The position numbers and the translations under genes are program-made. This document shows positions 36,489 through 46,831 of a stretch of DNA of 64,000 nt, piece after piece (positions within the stretch are counted from its first letter, which is position 1; every line of letters starts with the position of its first letter). The notes below the pieces were generated by a model. The model did no database searches. It saw nothing but the letters and a program-made list of their open reading frames with translations, and had not been told where the DNA came from. The stretch is from Phocoena phocoena (Eukaryota > Chordata > Mammalia > Artiodactyla > Phocoenidae): assembly GCF_963924675.1 (NCBI RefSeq), contig NC_089220.1, forward strand, positions 111,182,697 to 111,246,696. The letters are read 5' to 3'.

Positions 36489-36495
36489 TATAAAA
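36489..36495 (+). promoter_or_regulatory. LTR TATA box
   Basis: TATAAAA in the 5' LTR; the same box is at 41513-41519 in the 3' LTR, about 75-85 bp before the AATAAA in each copy. Confidence 0.7.
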
Positions 36496-36811
36496 ACTGA
36501 CAACCCCATACCCTGGTGCCTTTCTCACCCTCTGGGATGGCCCACACTCTGTCTGTGGAGTGTGTTTCTCTCTAAATAAATCCACTTCTTACCTACCACT
36601 CTGTCTCTCACTGAATTCTTTCTGCGATGAGACGTCAAGAACCTGACCTTCATTAAGTTCTGAAACCAGGTGTGTGATCTCAGTTGGAAGACTGGGTTTT
36701 GGCCGGTTTCAAGTCCCAGCTGCATGGGTTTGAGTCCCAATCAGGCTTTTGGCTGGGTTTGAGTCCCGGCCGCGTGGGTTCAAGTCCCAATCTGAGGTGC
36801 ACGGTTTCAGC

Positions 36812-36829
36812 TGGCGACCACAAAGGGAC
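36812..36829 (+). promoter_or_regulatory. Provirus primer binding site, tRNA-Arg type
   Basis: Two bases after the LTR end (TTTCA-GC) lies TGGCGACCACAAAGGGAC. Its reverse complement ends in GCCA and matches the remembered 3' end of vertebrate tRNA-Arg(TCG) plus CCA at 17 of 18 positions. The one difference is CG to CA, a typical CpG decay change. Confidence 0.75.
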
Positions 36830-37769
36830 AGTGGTGAGGTAAGAAAATGTTGAGAGTTAGGTCTTGGTCCTAAAGAGGCCAGTAGGATGCCACGAGCCAG
36901 GCATACAGGGGAAGATGCTCTGCCGACGTCTGCTCATTTTTGACCAGTGGGTCAACCCCGTATACTTACGCACATCCAACAGCAGGTCCAAGACAGAATT
37001 GTTCATCTCTATACTCTTCTCCTTGACTCTGAGGTTTTTCTTCTATATTCTTGTATTCTTGTTCATTCCTGCTCTATTTCTTTCTTTCTTCTGTTAAACC
37101 CAGAAGACCTGTGTGACCACCAAGGTGTACTTTTTATTGCTTTCACTCCCCTCCCTCTGACCCTTACAAGTGCTGACCCTTTATTCCCAACTTATAGGTA
37201 GAACAACTCCCACTCATCATCAACACAATTGGGGACGTCTTCTGTGCCATTTCTTTGCGACTTTTTGGACACTAACACCTGGATGGGAGACTACCTTGGA
37301 AGGGATAGCATCTAAAATTGTAAGTACAAATCTTGACTAAATTGCATGGTGGATTTTGACTTAAGAGTGGAGTTTTGGATAGCTCAGGAGTTAAAGACAT
37401 CACCTCAGGCTTGTCTGAAATGGATCAGGCTGCATCAATCCCAACCAACACCCCTCTGGGCCCTATACTCCAGGATTAGGAAAGATATGGACCACAGGAA
37501 TTAAAAGGAAAAAACTTAGTAGGTTAGGTAATCAGGTTTGGCCACAATATGAGTTAGGACATTTAAAATGGAGTGAAGTACCTTATGTTCAAATTTTCAT
37601 GGCCTTGTATCTAGGCAATGAAACCCAAAAGGGATTTAAGGTGTATGTAGCTCGGGAGGGATAACTCTAGGAAGGACACAGAGGACATTTTAACTGACTC
37701 ACCCTAGAGGTCCATGGATCCCGAACGAACATGGATCCCTACTCCCCCGAGGTACAGACCCTTTTGCCT

Positions 37770-37985
37770 ATGCATTTCATAGCCTAGTCTGCCCCAGACA
37801 TCAGGCACAAAATTCAGAAAGCAATTGCTGGTCCTCAGACTCCAATGAATGATTTGTTCCAATTGGCTTATGTGGTTTTCAGTAATAGAGATATGGCCAA
37901 AAAGGCTGAATGCACCCAAGAGAAATATGCAAAAGGCCCAAATGATTGCAGTGGCTTTGTCCACTCAGAAACCAGTAAAGGGGAA
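37770..37985 (+). pseudogene. gag capsid C-terminal remnant
   Basis: In one frame, residues read APDIRHKIQKAIAG and then FQLAYVVFSNRDMAKKAE, the layout of the gammaretroviral capsid C-terminal domain (a P-D-I-R-x-K-x-Q-K start and a V-x-x-N-R-D segment). The downstream nucleocapsid lies in a different frame, so there is a frameshift between them. Upstream gag is too diverged to delimit. Confidence 0.7.
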
Positions 37986-38052
37986 GCTGGCTTTTCTGGG
38001 CCAATCTGGCCCTGGCAGACCACAAGGCCCATGGGTACCCATACAAGGCCAG

Positions 38053-38142
38053 TGTATGCTGTGTGGACAAAAGGGGCACTGGAGGGAAGATTATGATTGA
38101 TGTGCCCTTTACAAACAGCCAGGGCATTGGAAAAGGAAATGC
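38053..38142 (+). pseudogene. gag nucleocapsid remnant with two damaged zinc knuckles
   Basis: Knuckle 1 (38053-38094) reads CMLCGQKGHWREDY, with Tyr in the place of the last Cys. A TGA at 38098-38100 follows. Knuckle 2 (38101-38142) reads CALYKQPGHWKRKC, with Tyr in the place of the second Cys. Both are CCHC arrays (C-x2-C-x4-H-x4-C) with one ligand lost. Confidence 0.8.
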
Positions 38143-38264
38143 CCCAGATGCCAGAGAGCGACAGGGACCCCTCAGCCATTGATGGTTTTGAAATCAGAAA
38201 ACTAAAGGAACCCAAGGCCGAAAGTGGCTCTGCCTAGAGATACATCTACATAACTAATTCTTGG

Positions 38265-38699
38265 GTGGTCATTGATGTCGCGGGCCATTTCATAGAATTT
38301 CTTATAGACACTGGTGCAACCTTCTCAGTCTTAACCCAAAGGATTGGAAACCTTAGCAGTCATAAGGAATACGTAATGGGGTCGTCAGGGAAGAGACAGG
38401 GGCACACTTTCCTGGAACTCCTTTTGTGCAAGATCGACGGCCAGCTGTTTTTACATTCCTTTCTGTTTGTGCCTGACTGTCCCATCCCTTTAATGGGAAG
38501 AGATTTATTAACTAAGTTAGGGGCCACTCTGTTTCTCGAGGGGCAAGGGAACCACCCTCATCACCAAATGGTTCTAACAAAAAGCAAAACGGAACAGATA
38601 AAATCTGAAGCTAAAATAAAAGCCTTAGTAAACCCTACAATATGGAATATCGAGGTTCCGGGCTTGGCCAAATATATCCAGCCAGTGATTATTAAGTAA
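38265..38699 (+). pseudogene. Retroviral aspartic protease remnant and start of pol
   Basis: Open for 144 codons. The catalytic motif LIDTGATFSVL is intact and the C-terminal protease signature reads PLMGRDLLTKLGA. After it, IWNIEVPGLAKYIQPVIIK has the layout of the reverse transcriptase N-terminus and then stops. No further reverse transcriptase, RNase H or integrase motif is recognisable, so pol is truncated. No initiation is implied; this is a fragment of a former gag-pro-pol frame. Confidence 0.85.
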
Positions 38700-38859
38700 A
38701 AAGCGTTATATAGTATCTAAATATAAGGTACAAATTTCTTAAGCCTAGGGAATATCCTCAAAAATGTTTGTAAGTAGATGACCAAAACAGCAGGCCGCTG
38801 GTCTGCCTAAACTGACCACAGCTGATATTCAGAGCCTAATAGGAATTTTGGAAGAGGCC

Positions 38860-39110
38860 TTCTCCCCTAAGCTAAATGAGGAAAAGTAAAACTTTGCAAC
38901 ACAGGTGAATGGGTCTGTCAGTCCTTCAGTATCATTGAGGTAACCACCCAATTCTTTGAAAAAGAAAACAAAACTGTCTTTGTTTCACAAATGTTGTCTT
39001 TAGGGGATCAGAGGTGTGACTCCAAAAATAATACAAAGCCCACCAATCCTTTTACCACTCCCCAAACCTTCCCTATTTATCTTAAGAGGCTTGTAAGGGA
39101 AACAAAGTCA
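38860..39110 (+). pseudogene. Possible env surface-subunit remnant
   Basis: A frame around 38890-39100 holds short stretches rich in Asn, Thr and Pro with Cys residues, including NKT and NNT sites that could be N-glycosylation signals. The position after truncated pol and before the 3' LTR fits env, but no defining env motif is seen. Confidence 0.3.
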
Positions 39111-39224
39111 TCCTAGGAGGAACTTGCCTGTACCTTTGAGATACAAATGTCCTATCTGGTCTTCTCAGGAACACTTATCTCTGCTATCTTTTTAAATAAA
39201 CGAATGTTTAAAAAGTAATTTAGA

Positions 39225-39438
39225 GGGTTTCTCTGGTGGCGCAGTGGTTGAGAGTCCGCCTGCCGATGCAGGGGACACGGGTTCGTGCCCCGGTCTGGGA
39301 AGATCCCACATGGCGCAGAGCAGCTGGGCCCGTGAGCCATGGCCGCTGAGCCTGCGCGTCTGGAGCCTGTGCTCCGCAACAAGAGAGGCCACAACAGTGA
39401 GAGGCCCGCGTACCGCAAAGAAAAAAAAAAAAAAAAAG
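39225..39438 (+). mobile_element. CHR-1-type SINE inside the provirus, target duplication
   Basis: AAAAAGTAATTTAGA is present at 39210-39224 and 39439-39453, a perfect 15-bp duplication. Body carries GGTTCGTGCCCCGG and GGCCGCTGAGCCTGCG and ends in an A tail with a G interruption. Confidence 0.95.
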
Positions 39439-40043
39439 AAAAAGTAATTTAGAACTTTACTTGTCAAGGATAAATAGAAATCTTAAGTGTCTTTTCTGTA
39501 AATGCTAGTAAAAAGGGTTTAGCCATCTAGGTAGGTGACCTTGATTTGTTTCATCTGCTAGAAGCCCAATTTGAATCCAACCCCTTGTAACTGATGGCTT
39601 TTATACTGTACCTGACTCAGGGCTGAAATTTTGAAATGGGAACTGTGAGGCCTCTGTGTTTGTGTGTTCATATGTATCGATACGTGTGTTGTAGGCGTGT
39701 GATATTGCCAAAAATTGATTCGTAAAAGAACTCTACTTAATTGGCTTAAAAAGAATTAAGTGCTCATATAAATACTCAGAAATAGAAAATAATCTGGCCA
39801 GAATGAATTTCAGGTTCATGTCATCTGGAAAATACTCAGTACTAAACTGCTGTCTGGTATTGAAGGTGGCTTAAGCTTGTTGGTTTTATTAACATAGACA
39901 TGTAAGAGTCATCGATGTTAAGCGTAATACTTCTAATAAATCTAAGTTTATTAGAGGTCAAATAAGACCTTATTACAAATTTGTAATAAGACCTATGTTA
40001 CAAATTTGTCAACAAGAAAGGTAACTCAATGTGAAAAAAACTT

Positions 40044-40323
40044 TTTACAAATTTTATTTATTTATTTTGGGGTGCATTGGGTCTTCGTTGCTGTGTGGGC
40101 TTTCTCTAGTGGTGAGTGGAGGCTACTCTTCATTGCGGTGCACGGGCTTCTCATTACGGTGGCTTCTCTTGTTGCCGAGCACGGGCTCTAGGTGCGTGGG
40201 CTTCGGTAGTTGTGGCGCACGGGCTTAGCTGCTCCGCGGCCTGTGGGAGCTGCTCCGCGGCTCGAACCCGTTTCCCCTGCGCTGGCAGGCGGATTCTCAA
40301 ACACTGGGCCACCAGGGAAGCCC
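40044..40323 (-). mobile_element. CHR-2-type SINE inside the provirus (antisense)
   Basis: On the - strand it reads from GGGCTTCCCTGGTGGCCCA to CGAAGACCCAATGCACCC and an ATAAATAAA tail. GAAAAAAACTT flanks it at 40033-40043 and 40324-40334. Near 40240 a short 'GCTGCTCCGCGGC' stretch is duplicated. Confidence 0.92.
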
Positions 40324-40889
40324 GAAAAAAACTTGTAAGAAGAGTAAGATATGTATTTTTAGTAAAAGAAGGTGTGAGGAATGAAAACTACTGAAAAGAG
40401 TTGTACATGATCAGGACTTTCTAAGATTGGATTAAATTTAGTTGGGTAAATGGATTTTGTTGGGAGTGGGCTGGGACAAGACTGGATTTGGTTTCTCCCT
40501 TCAAAGTTTTCTTGAAATGCTGCTTTTAATAACAGTATGAGTTTTTTGCCTTTAAGTGATCTGTATTTGTTTTTGAGATCTTTTGTAACTTTAGTTAAGT
40601 ATTGTCTCACAGTGACCTATGATCTTATTTGACCAAGTGTTTTAAAACTTTTTGACAAACTTCCCAAATGTCAAATTTTAATTAAGCTTGTTTTGATTTC
40701 CAGCTAACTTTGGGGTACTTTAGAGGACCCCTAGGTATCTTAAAAGAGAAATATTTAACTAGGGTTATTTGGTATGTTAAATTAAATGTAATCATTCATA
40801 TTTCTGCTTATTGTAACCAAGTTTCTTTATCGATTACATTGTAATCAGATGTTTAACCATGCCTTTTAAGTCTTTTGTGATTTATAGAT

Positions 40890-41125
40890 ATTTTTGTACT
40901 CTGATGCTGTTACAAAAAGTGCTTCAACATCAGGGAGATTCATAGAAAGTCTATGGAAGCAGTTACAACAGTTCCACACCAAGATGATGGCTATGCGAGG
41001 ATTCCAAGCCCATACTGACTTAAAACAAGAAGCTGTCCTGCCCCAGGGGCCCCCTAGATCTGGCATCCAGAGATGTTTACTCCCTGACAGGCAGGGTCGA
41101 TGCCCTTACTCAGCCTTGAAGTAGT
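40890..41125 (+). pseudogene. Possible env C-terminal remnant
   Basis: A 76-codon open frame from 40894 ends shortly before the polypurine tract. It includes SLWKQLQQFHTKMMAMRGFQ, which by position and its heptad-like character could be the end of a transmembrane subunit. No fusion peptide or CX6CC motif is visible upstream, so the call is weak. Confidence 0.3.
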
Positions 41126-41183
41126 TACACAAGACGGACCATCACCCTTCTGCTTCCCATAAGAATATGGGAGGAAAATCTCT

Positions 41184-41193
41184 GAGGGGGGAA
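41184..41193 (+). promoter_or_regulatory. Provirus polypurine tract
   Basis: GAGGGGGGAA lies directly against the TGAAA start of the 3' LTR, where the plus-strand primer for reverse transcription is expected. Confidence 0.85.
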
Positions 41194-41775
41194 TGAAATA
41201 GGCGGCAAGAGGGCAGGGCACAACCTTTGAAAGAATGACATAGCCCAAAGACATGACATAAACTGATTAGAACCAAATGGGTCCAAGATGGCGGACAAGT
41301 CAACTTTTTCCACTAGACCTTGAGCCTCACTATATGCTCACATCAGCAAACTAAATGACACACCCACAGGCGCCATGACAGTTCCAAGGCTGACCGTAAG
41401 GATCAAAAAGTGGGCGGTGGCCCAATTCCTGGAAATCCCCGCCCCTTCCTAAAATAGCTGGAATACTCCTCCCACTCATTAGCCTATGGAATTACCCACT
41501 CCTATAAAAACTGACAACCCCATACCCTGGTGCCTTTTTCACCTTCTGAGATGGCCCACACTCTGTCTGTGGAGTGTGTTTCTCTCTAAATAAATCCACT
41601 TCTTGCCTACCACTCTGTCTCTCACTGAATTCTTTCTGTGATGAGACGTCAAGAACGTGACCTTCATTAAGTCCTGAAACCAGGTGTGTGATCTCAGTTG
41701 GAAGACTGTGGGTTTTGGCCGGTTTCAAGTCCCAGCTGCATGAATTCGCGTCCCAATCTGAGGTGCACAGTTTCA
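41194..41775 (+). repeat. Provirus 3' LTR
   Basis: 582 bp, TGAAA to TTTCA. Contains AAGATGGCGGAC at 41285-41296, TATAAAA at 41513-41519 and AATAAA at 41589-41594. Lacks the SINE and the tandem expansion of the 5' LTR. Confidence 0.93.
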
Positions 41776-41831
41776 TAAGTAGTATGTAGGAGCAATCAAA
41801 ACACCACTTCATGGTGATAGGTAGTCTGAGT

Positions 41832-42325
41832 TTTATTTTTTATTTATTGAGATATAATCGACGTATAAGGTTGTGTAAGTTTAAGGTGCACGAGGAGTTG
41901 AGTTGATACATTTGTGTATTGCAGTATGATTACCACCATAGTGTTAGCTAACACTTCCATTACTTCACATAATTACCATTTCTTTTTGGGGGTGAGAACA
42001 TTTAAGATCTACTCTTTTAGCAGTTTTAAAGTATACGATATTTTTGACTATAATTACTAGTATTTTTGACTATAATTACTAGGCAGTGCATTAGCTTCCC
42101 ATCTTCTAGTTACGAGTTTGTACCCTTTGACCAGCATCTCCCCAAACCCGTGGTCCCCCCCCATTCTCTGGTAATCACCATTCTTCTGTTTCTATGAGTT
42201 TGGCTTTTTCTGATTCCACATACAAGTGGTATACCATATTTGCCTTCGTCTGGCTTATCTCACCGAGCACAAGGCGCTCAAGGTCCATCCACGTTGTCAC
42301 AAATGGCAGGATTTCCTTCTTTCTA
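41832..42325 (-). mobile_element. L1 3'-end fragment (antisense)
   Basis: Antisense L1 3' region: TATTTATTGAGATATAATCG, GTGTATTGCAGTATGATTAC, CCATTCTTCTGTTTCTATGA and GTTGTCACAAATGGCAGGAT. Loosely matching flanks (GTAGTCTGAGTTTT and GTAATCCGAGTTCTT) may be an aged target duplication. Confidence 0.75.
42039..42082. repeat. Perfect 22-bp tandem duplication
   Basis: The 22-base unit beginning TATTTTTGACTATAAT is present twice head-to-tail (42039-42060 and 42061-42082) inside the L1 fragment. Confidence 0.97.
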
Positions 42326-42744
42326 GTAATCCGAGTTCTTAAAGTGAAAGTAGTTTTCCACCAGAGAAGAGAGAGAGGCCTTCCAGTCGGGGGACAGCGT
42401 GTGCGAATTCACAGAGGAAGGAAACAGCTGACTCTAACTCAGGTGAGTGACGGGGGTGGGGGTGGGGCCCAAAGGGCCTGGACTTGCTGAAGATAAGGAG
42501 AAAGCTAGTGAGCAGTCTGCAAAGGGCCTTTTCCTCAGGCAATTCTCTAGAACGCACTATGGAAAGCCCCAGGAGGTTTTTATACATCAGACTGATCAGA
42601 TGAAATTTGCATTTGAGAGAAATCAATGGGGAGAATGCAAAAGAGAGACACTTAGGGCAAGAGGCTGGTGAGGATCTTCTGGGAGTACCCAGGTGAGATA
42701 TGAAGGGAACTGACCTCGAAGCTCAGGAGCAGTGGGGGAGGGTG

Positions 42745-42747
<3 letters not shown>

Positions 42748-42781
<34 letters not shown>
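42748..42781. repeat. (TG)n microsatellite
   Basis: Uninterrupted TG run of about 17 units. Confidence 0.95.
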
Positions 42782-42783
<2 letters not shown>

Positions 42784-43559
42784 GCTGCAGTGTATGATAA
42801 AGTATCACACTGCGTTGCAGAGAGATCAGAGGAATGATTATTCTTAGTGGGTCATGAAGTCAATTTAATGCGCTCCAACCAGCATTTTTTGGTAGAAAAG
42901 AATTAAGTAGAATAGAAAAGATATACTAGTGTGTATCATATGAAATAAGAGTAACTGTGCGTGAAACTTTGTTCAGTGCTATACATGTGTGTGTTGCTCT
43001 GTGTGTGTGGGAGAGGGGGAGCTGTGTACTGAGATGCAAGGAAAAATACGTGTTTTTCACCGTGGGTCGCAATCAAACAAGTTTGGAAGCCACTGATCGA
43101 GAACGCACTAATGGTGCAAAGCAGAGAGTAATTGCCAACGGGATTCCCAGAAGAGAAAGATTCAATCCACGTGTGGCTGTCAGGGATGGATTCCCAGAGA
43201 ATTTTGGGAGTGGGAAGTGGGCCTTGAAGGAGGATAGTGTATGGATGGGAGAGAAGTGGGAAAAGCATCCATGCCAGGGAGAAGGGGGTAATCTGGCTGG
43301 ATTCCTCCTTAGCCTTAGCCTTTCCTAACAGCCTCAAGATAGTTATCTTGAGGAGGCTAACATCTCAGTCTCAGCACAGAAAAGCATCTGCTGACAGAGT
43401 ATCTTTTCCTCCAGCACTTATGTAAAACCCATCTGTCAAATAACCCATGTCTCTTTTGACCTTCTACACAGGGGCACTAAGTTCATTCTCAAAACAGCTT
43501 ACTTGACTAACAAACAAGGGATGTTTTCAATTTTCATGAAAACTCTCAAGGGAAAGAGA

Positions 43560-43730
43560 ATTGAATGAGCCGAGATCTGGGTTCAAGGTCTAGCCTAGAA
43601 GCTCATTCATCCAGTCACTTGTCATTTCTAAACCCTGTTTTTGCCCATCATAAAATGGGCTAATCAGAACGACCCAGCCTTTCTCTCAAACTTGTGAGCA
43701 TCAAATCAGATGACATAAGGGGTGCAAACC
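43560..43730 (+). repeat. MIR SINE fragment
   Basis: Landmarks: GAGATCTGGGTTCAAGGTCT, CCAGTCACTTGTCATTTCTA and CATCATAAAATGGGCTAATC. Confidence 0.65.
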
Positions 43731-44036
43731 TAAATTACCAGGGATGCAGACATGTTACTTTTCCCATTTGCCAAAAGACCCAACTAATGTCAGATCCTCT
43801 GAAAAATAAACACAATCTAGCAACCTTGTCATTGTTGTAGCGGATACAAGACGCTATTGTTTTATCAGCTGGCACCAGAGTTCCTTTTTAGGGAAGGAAG
43901 TGTCTTTGTTTAGGAAAATACCTTGACAGGCCCCTTGGGGATAGAAGGTGAGGCCCTAAGGACATGGGTGGGGAGGAAACAACAAAGATAGCTAAATATT
44001 CAATAGCTCTGCCTAAGAATTGAACAAGAATTTGGT

Positions 44037-44158
44037 GGGAATTCCCAGGCGGACCAATGGTTAGGATTCCAGCTTCCACTGCAGGGGGCTGGGGTTCAAT
44101 CCCTGGTCGGGGAACTAATATCCCACATGCCGCACTGTGCGGCCCAAATAAAAAGAAG
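44037..44158 (+). mobile_element. tRNA-derived cetartiodactyl SINE, short type
   Basis: Reads GGGAATTCCCAGGCGGACCA, GGGGTTCAATCCCTGGTCGG and GAACTAATATCCCACATGCC with a short A-rich tail. Flanks AAGAATTTGG and AAGAATTCGG are a likely target duplication with one change. Confidence 0.88.
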
Positions 44159-44839
44159 AAGAATTCGGGGATGAGGAAGAACAAAGGAGAGATGAAAAAG
44201 GAAAACTAAGCAATCTGGTCAGATACTAATGCCGTATTCTGTGAAAAATTGGGGAAGATTTTTAAGAACAGAGAGATCTCTGGACTGCAATTCTGCAAAC
44301 CAGTCCTCTCTCCAGTGTAACCTATTCTCCAAATCTCCAAAAAATGTCTATTACAAAGCTGCCTTTGTGGGAGCAGGGCTAGTAGGCAGCAAAGAGTACG
44401 GGCTGTGTTCAACTTTGGGGGCAAATCTGGGATAGAGATAAAGGCGTGTCCACAAGACAACAAAGGAAGAAGTTTAGAGTCAGGTGACACTGAAAAATAT
44501 AGGTCCAGGGAATTCACAGAAATCTTGGAGAAGGCCTGGGTTTTCCCTACCTTGCGAGATGGGGTTCAAACCAATCACATGTACAGTTGAGGTGTTAGGA
44601 TTACCCCAGTAGGTATATGAAACCATTGACCATCCAACTCAATTATCACAATAAACATTTTTCCAGGCTTCTCTCTGGCTGAAGTCAGTATTATGTGGCC
44701 ATTACTGATTGAACTTAAGTCATAATTTAAGAATCAACCACACAAGAGAGACCACACCAGCTTTTTTCTTCTCTTTTTCTGACTGCATCCTGACCAATAT
44801 ACACTCTGGTCAGTACTCATCTAATGCAGATAGGTAATC

Positions 44840-45005
44840 GTAATCCCTTTCTGAGCATCGTCTGTTACAGCTGCATCCTGTTTAAAGCATTTCACCATCA
44901 TCTCATTGAAAACCAGGTCTTCAAAATAACTTTATGGGGCAGGAAAAGCCTGGGTTATCAACTCCACGTTAACAATAAGGAAACTGAGGCCCAAAGAATC
45001 AAAAA
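44840..45005 (-). repeat. MIR-like SINE fragment (antisense)
   Basis: Landmarks: AAAGCATTTCACCATCATCT, AATAACTTTATGGGGCAGGA and AATAAGGAAACTGAGGCCCA. Confidence 0.6.
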
Positions 45006-45589
45006 AAAAGAAGAAAGAAAAAATGACATTTGTATTAGGTGTGTGCGATAATCTCAGATTTTAAGGAATGTTGGAGTCATAGATATAAATGCATGAAAAG
45101 TCAAACAAAAACATTAAAGAAGTACGAATAAATGTAAAAATAAATATTGTAAGGGAGAGCACAATTAATTTCCGGAAGGATGATAGAGATCACAAGGCAT
45201 CCAACATCAAAGTCAGGCCAGCTCAACCTTCTTGTGACCCCACCCACTTCTTTCCATCTTGTTGGCCTCCCAAAGCCATTCATTGTCTCCACCAGGATTA
45301 CCATAATATCTTCCTTACTAGTCTCCCTGACTCTAGGTTTGTCCCTATAATCAGTTCTCCAAAAGGCATCTTTATAACATGCAAATCTCACCCTATCACT
45401 CCCCTACTTAAACCCTTAGGGGCAACCCACTGCCCTAAATTAGAAATTGTTTAACCTCATCTATACACAAATCTTTCTTGATCTGGTCCTCTTATCTCTC
45501 AGGCCTCAGCTCTTGCCATTTGCTGCCTGAAACTCTGCTCCTTATAGACTGCTATATAATTAAATAAATATTTGGTCTCTGTGCTTTTC

Positions 45590-46240
45590 CCTGGCACAGA
45601 GCTCCTGAAATCCTTGGGATTTCCTGAGTGATAGGAGTGTCTTTTGTTATTCGTAAGGAATCCCTTTCTATCCTAAATTTATGCTAAAGAAGTGATTTAG
45701 GGCAGGGCCCCTAGATAGACTCCAGATGGGGCTGGTTACCAGAAGGACCAGGTGATTAAAGCGTGAGAATTTCCCGCTGGGAGTTGGTAAGGAAACACTG
45801 GAGGTTGAGGTCTATAAAAACCCTTGAACAGCAAGCGAGAGAGAGCAGTTTGGAGTTGGTGAGCACGTCCCCATGCTGGGAGGATGGTGCACCCCAATTT
45901 GACAGAGAGAAGTTCCTCTGCTCCGGACCCTTCGTGATCTCTCCCTGTGTACTTCTTTATTATCAGCTGGTAAGTGTAAGTAAGTAAAGTGAGTTTGGTG
46001 AGCTGATCTAGCAAATTATCAACCCCAAGGAGGGGGTCCAGGGAGCCCCTTATTTATAGCCAGTAGGTCAGAGGTTTGGGTGGCCTGAGACTTAAAACTG
46101 GTATCTGAAGTGGAGGTCGTGTTGTGGGACTGAGCTGTAGTGTCTGCGTTAACTCTGGGTAGTTTCAGAATGAATTGAATTGTTGAACACCCAACTGGTG
46201 TTGGAGAATAGGTTGTCCAAAAATGTGTCAGGTAGATACT
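45590..46240 (+). repeat. Ancient LTR-like element
   Basis: Contains GGTCTATAAAAACCCTTGAA (TATA-like), then GTCCCCATGCTGGGAGGATG, TAGCAAATTATCAACCCCAA, CTGGTATCTGAAGTGGAGGT and GAACACCCAACTGGTGTTGG. This order is that of an old mammalian LTR family; I do not name it. No internal retroviral sequence is seen beside it. Confidence 0.45.
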
Positions 46241-46392
46241 TTTTGTTTTGCTTTTGTTACTGAACTGAAGTTCATGTGCCCAACACACAGTGAAGCCAAA
46301 CAAACTGAAACGTCAGAGTTTGGAGCAGAGAACGATTTATTGTAGGGCCAAGCAAAGAGACCAGGAGACTTCTGCTCAAAAAGCCCCAAACT

Positions 46393-46599
46393 GGGGCTTG
46401 CCTGGTGGTGCAGTGGTTGAGAATCCGTCTGCCGAAGCAGGGGACACGGGTTCGTGCCCCGGTCCGGGAAGATCCCACATGCCGCGGAGCGGCTGCGCCC
46501 GTGAGCCATGGCTGCTGAGCCTGCGCGTCTGGAGCCTGTGCTCTGCAACGGGACAGGCCGCAACAATGAGAGGCCCACGTACCGTAAAAAAAAAAAAAA
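46393..46599 (+). mobile_element. CHR-1-type SINE, first unit of a two-SINE cassette
   Basis: Reads GGGGCTTGCCTGGTGGTGCA to a 13-base A tail. Preceded by AAAAAGCCCCAAACT at 46378-46392. No copy of that string follows this unit directly; it reappears after the second SINE. Confidence 0.93.
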
Positions 46600-46621
46600 T
46601 CATGTCAAAAATTAAATTATT

Positions 46622-46831
46622 GGGGCTTCTCTGGTGGCGCAGTGGTTGGGAGTCCGCCTGCCGATGCAGGGGACACAGGTTCATGCCCCGGTCCGGGAGG
46701 ATCCCACATGCTACAGAGCCGCTGGGCCCGTAAGCCATGGCCGCTGAGCCTGCGCGTCCGGAGCCTGTGCTTTGCAACGGGAGAGGCTGCAACAGTGAGA
46801 GGCACGCGTACCGCCAAAAAAAAAAAAAAAA
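46622..46831 (+). mobile_element. CHR-1-type SINE, second unit of a two-SINE cassette
   Basis: Reads GGGGCTTCTCTGGTGGCGCA to a poly(A) tail, followed by AAAAAGCCCAAACT at 46832-46845. That matches the sequence in front of the first SINE apart from one C. A 22-base spacer (46600-46621) separates the units. Confidence 0.93.

Larger units (their letters stand above)
35939..36809 (+). repeat. Provirus 5' LTR (with a SINE inside)
   Basis: U3 contains an AAGATGGCGGAC motif at 36030-36041 and a TATAAAA box at 36489-36495. R/U5 has AATAAA at 36575-36580. The LTR carries a SINE (36166-36390) absent from the 3' LTR, and near its end a tandemly expanded 'GGGTTTGAGTCCC' segment, about 55 bp longer than the 3' copy. 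Confidence 0.92.
35939..41775 (+). mobile_element. Decayed gammaretrovirus-like (class I) endogenous provirus
   Basis: Two related LTRs in the same orientation (35939-36809 and 41194-41775) begin TGAAA and end TTTCA, a perfect 5-bp inverted terminal repeat. Between them lie a primer binding site, fragments of gag capsid and nucleocapsid, protease, the very start of reverse transcriptase, possible env remnants and a polypurine tract. Flanking TAAA and TAAG fit a 4-bp target duplication with one change. The internal part is about 4.4 kb including two SINEs, so most of pol is missing. Stops and frameshifts show it is inactive. Class I assignment rests on the capsid C-terminus and protease motifs, the short target repeat and the LTR layout. 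Confidence 0.9.

Noticed and set aside
38053..38142. APOBEC3-style hypermutation of the provirus (Cys to Tyr changes are G to A)
   Set aside because: The altered G bases were followed by T or C (TGT to TAT, TGC to TAC), not the GG or GA contexts preferred by APOBEC3, and there are too few changes to argue from.
38265..38699. Functional domesticated protease gene
   Set aside because: The frame is open and the DTG motif is intact, but the upstream frame is broken, no promoter or splice context ties it to a transcript, and it ends at an ordinary decay stop. Treated as a remnant.
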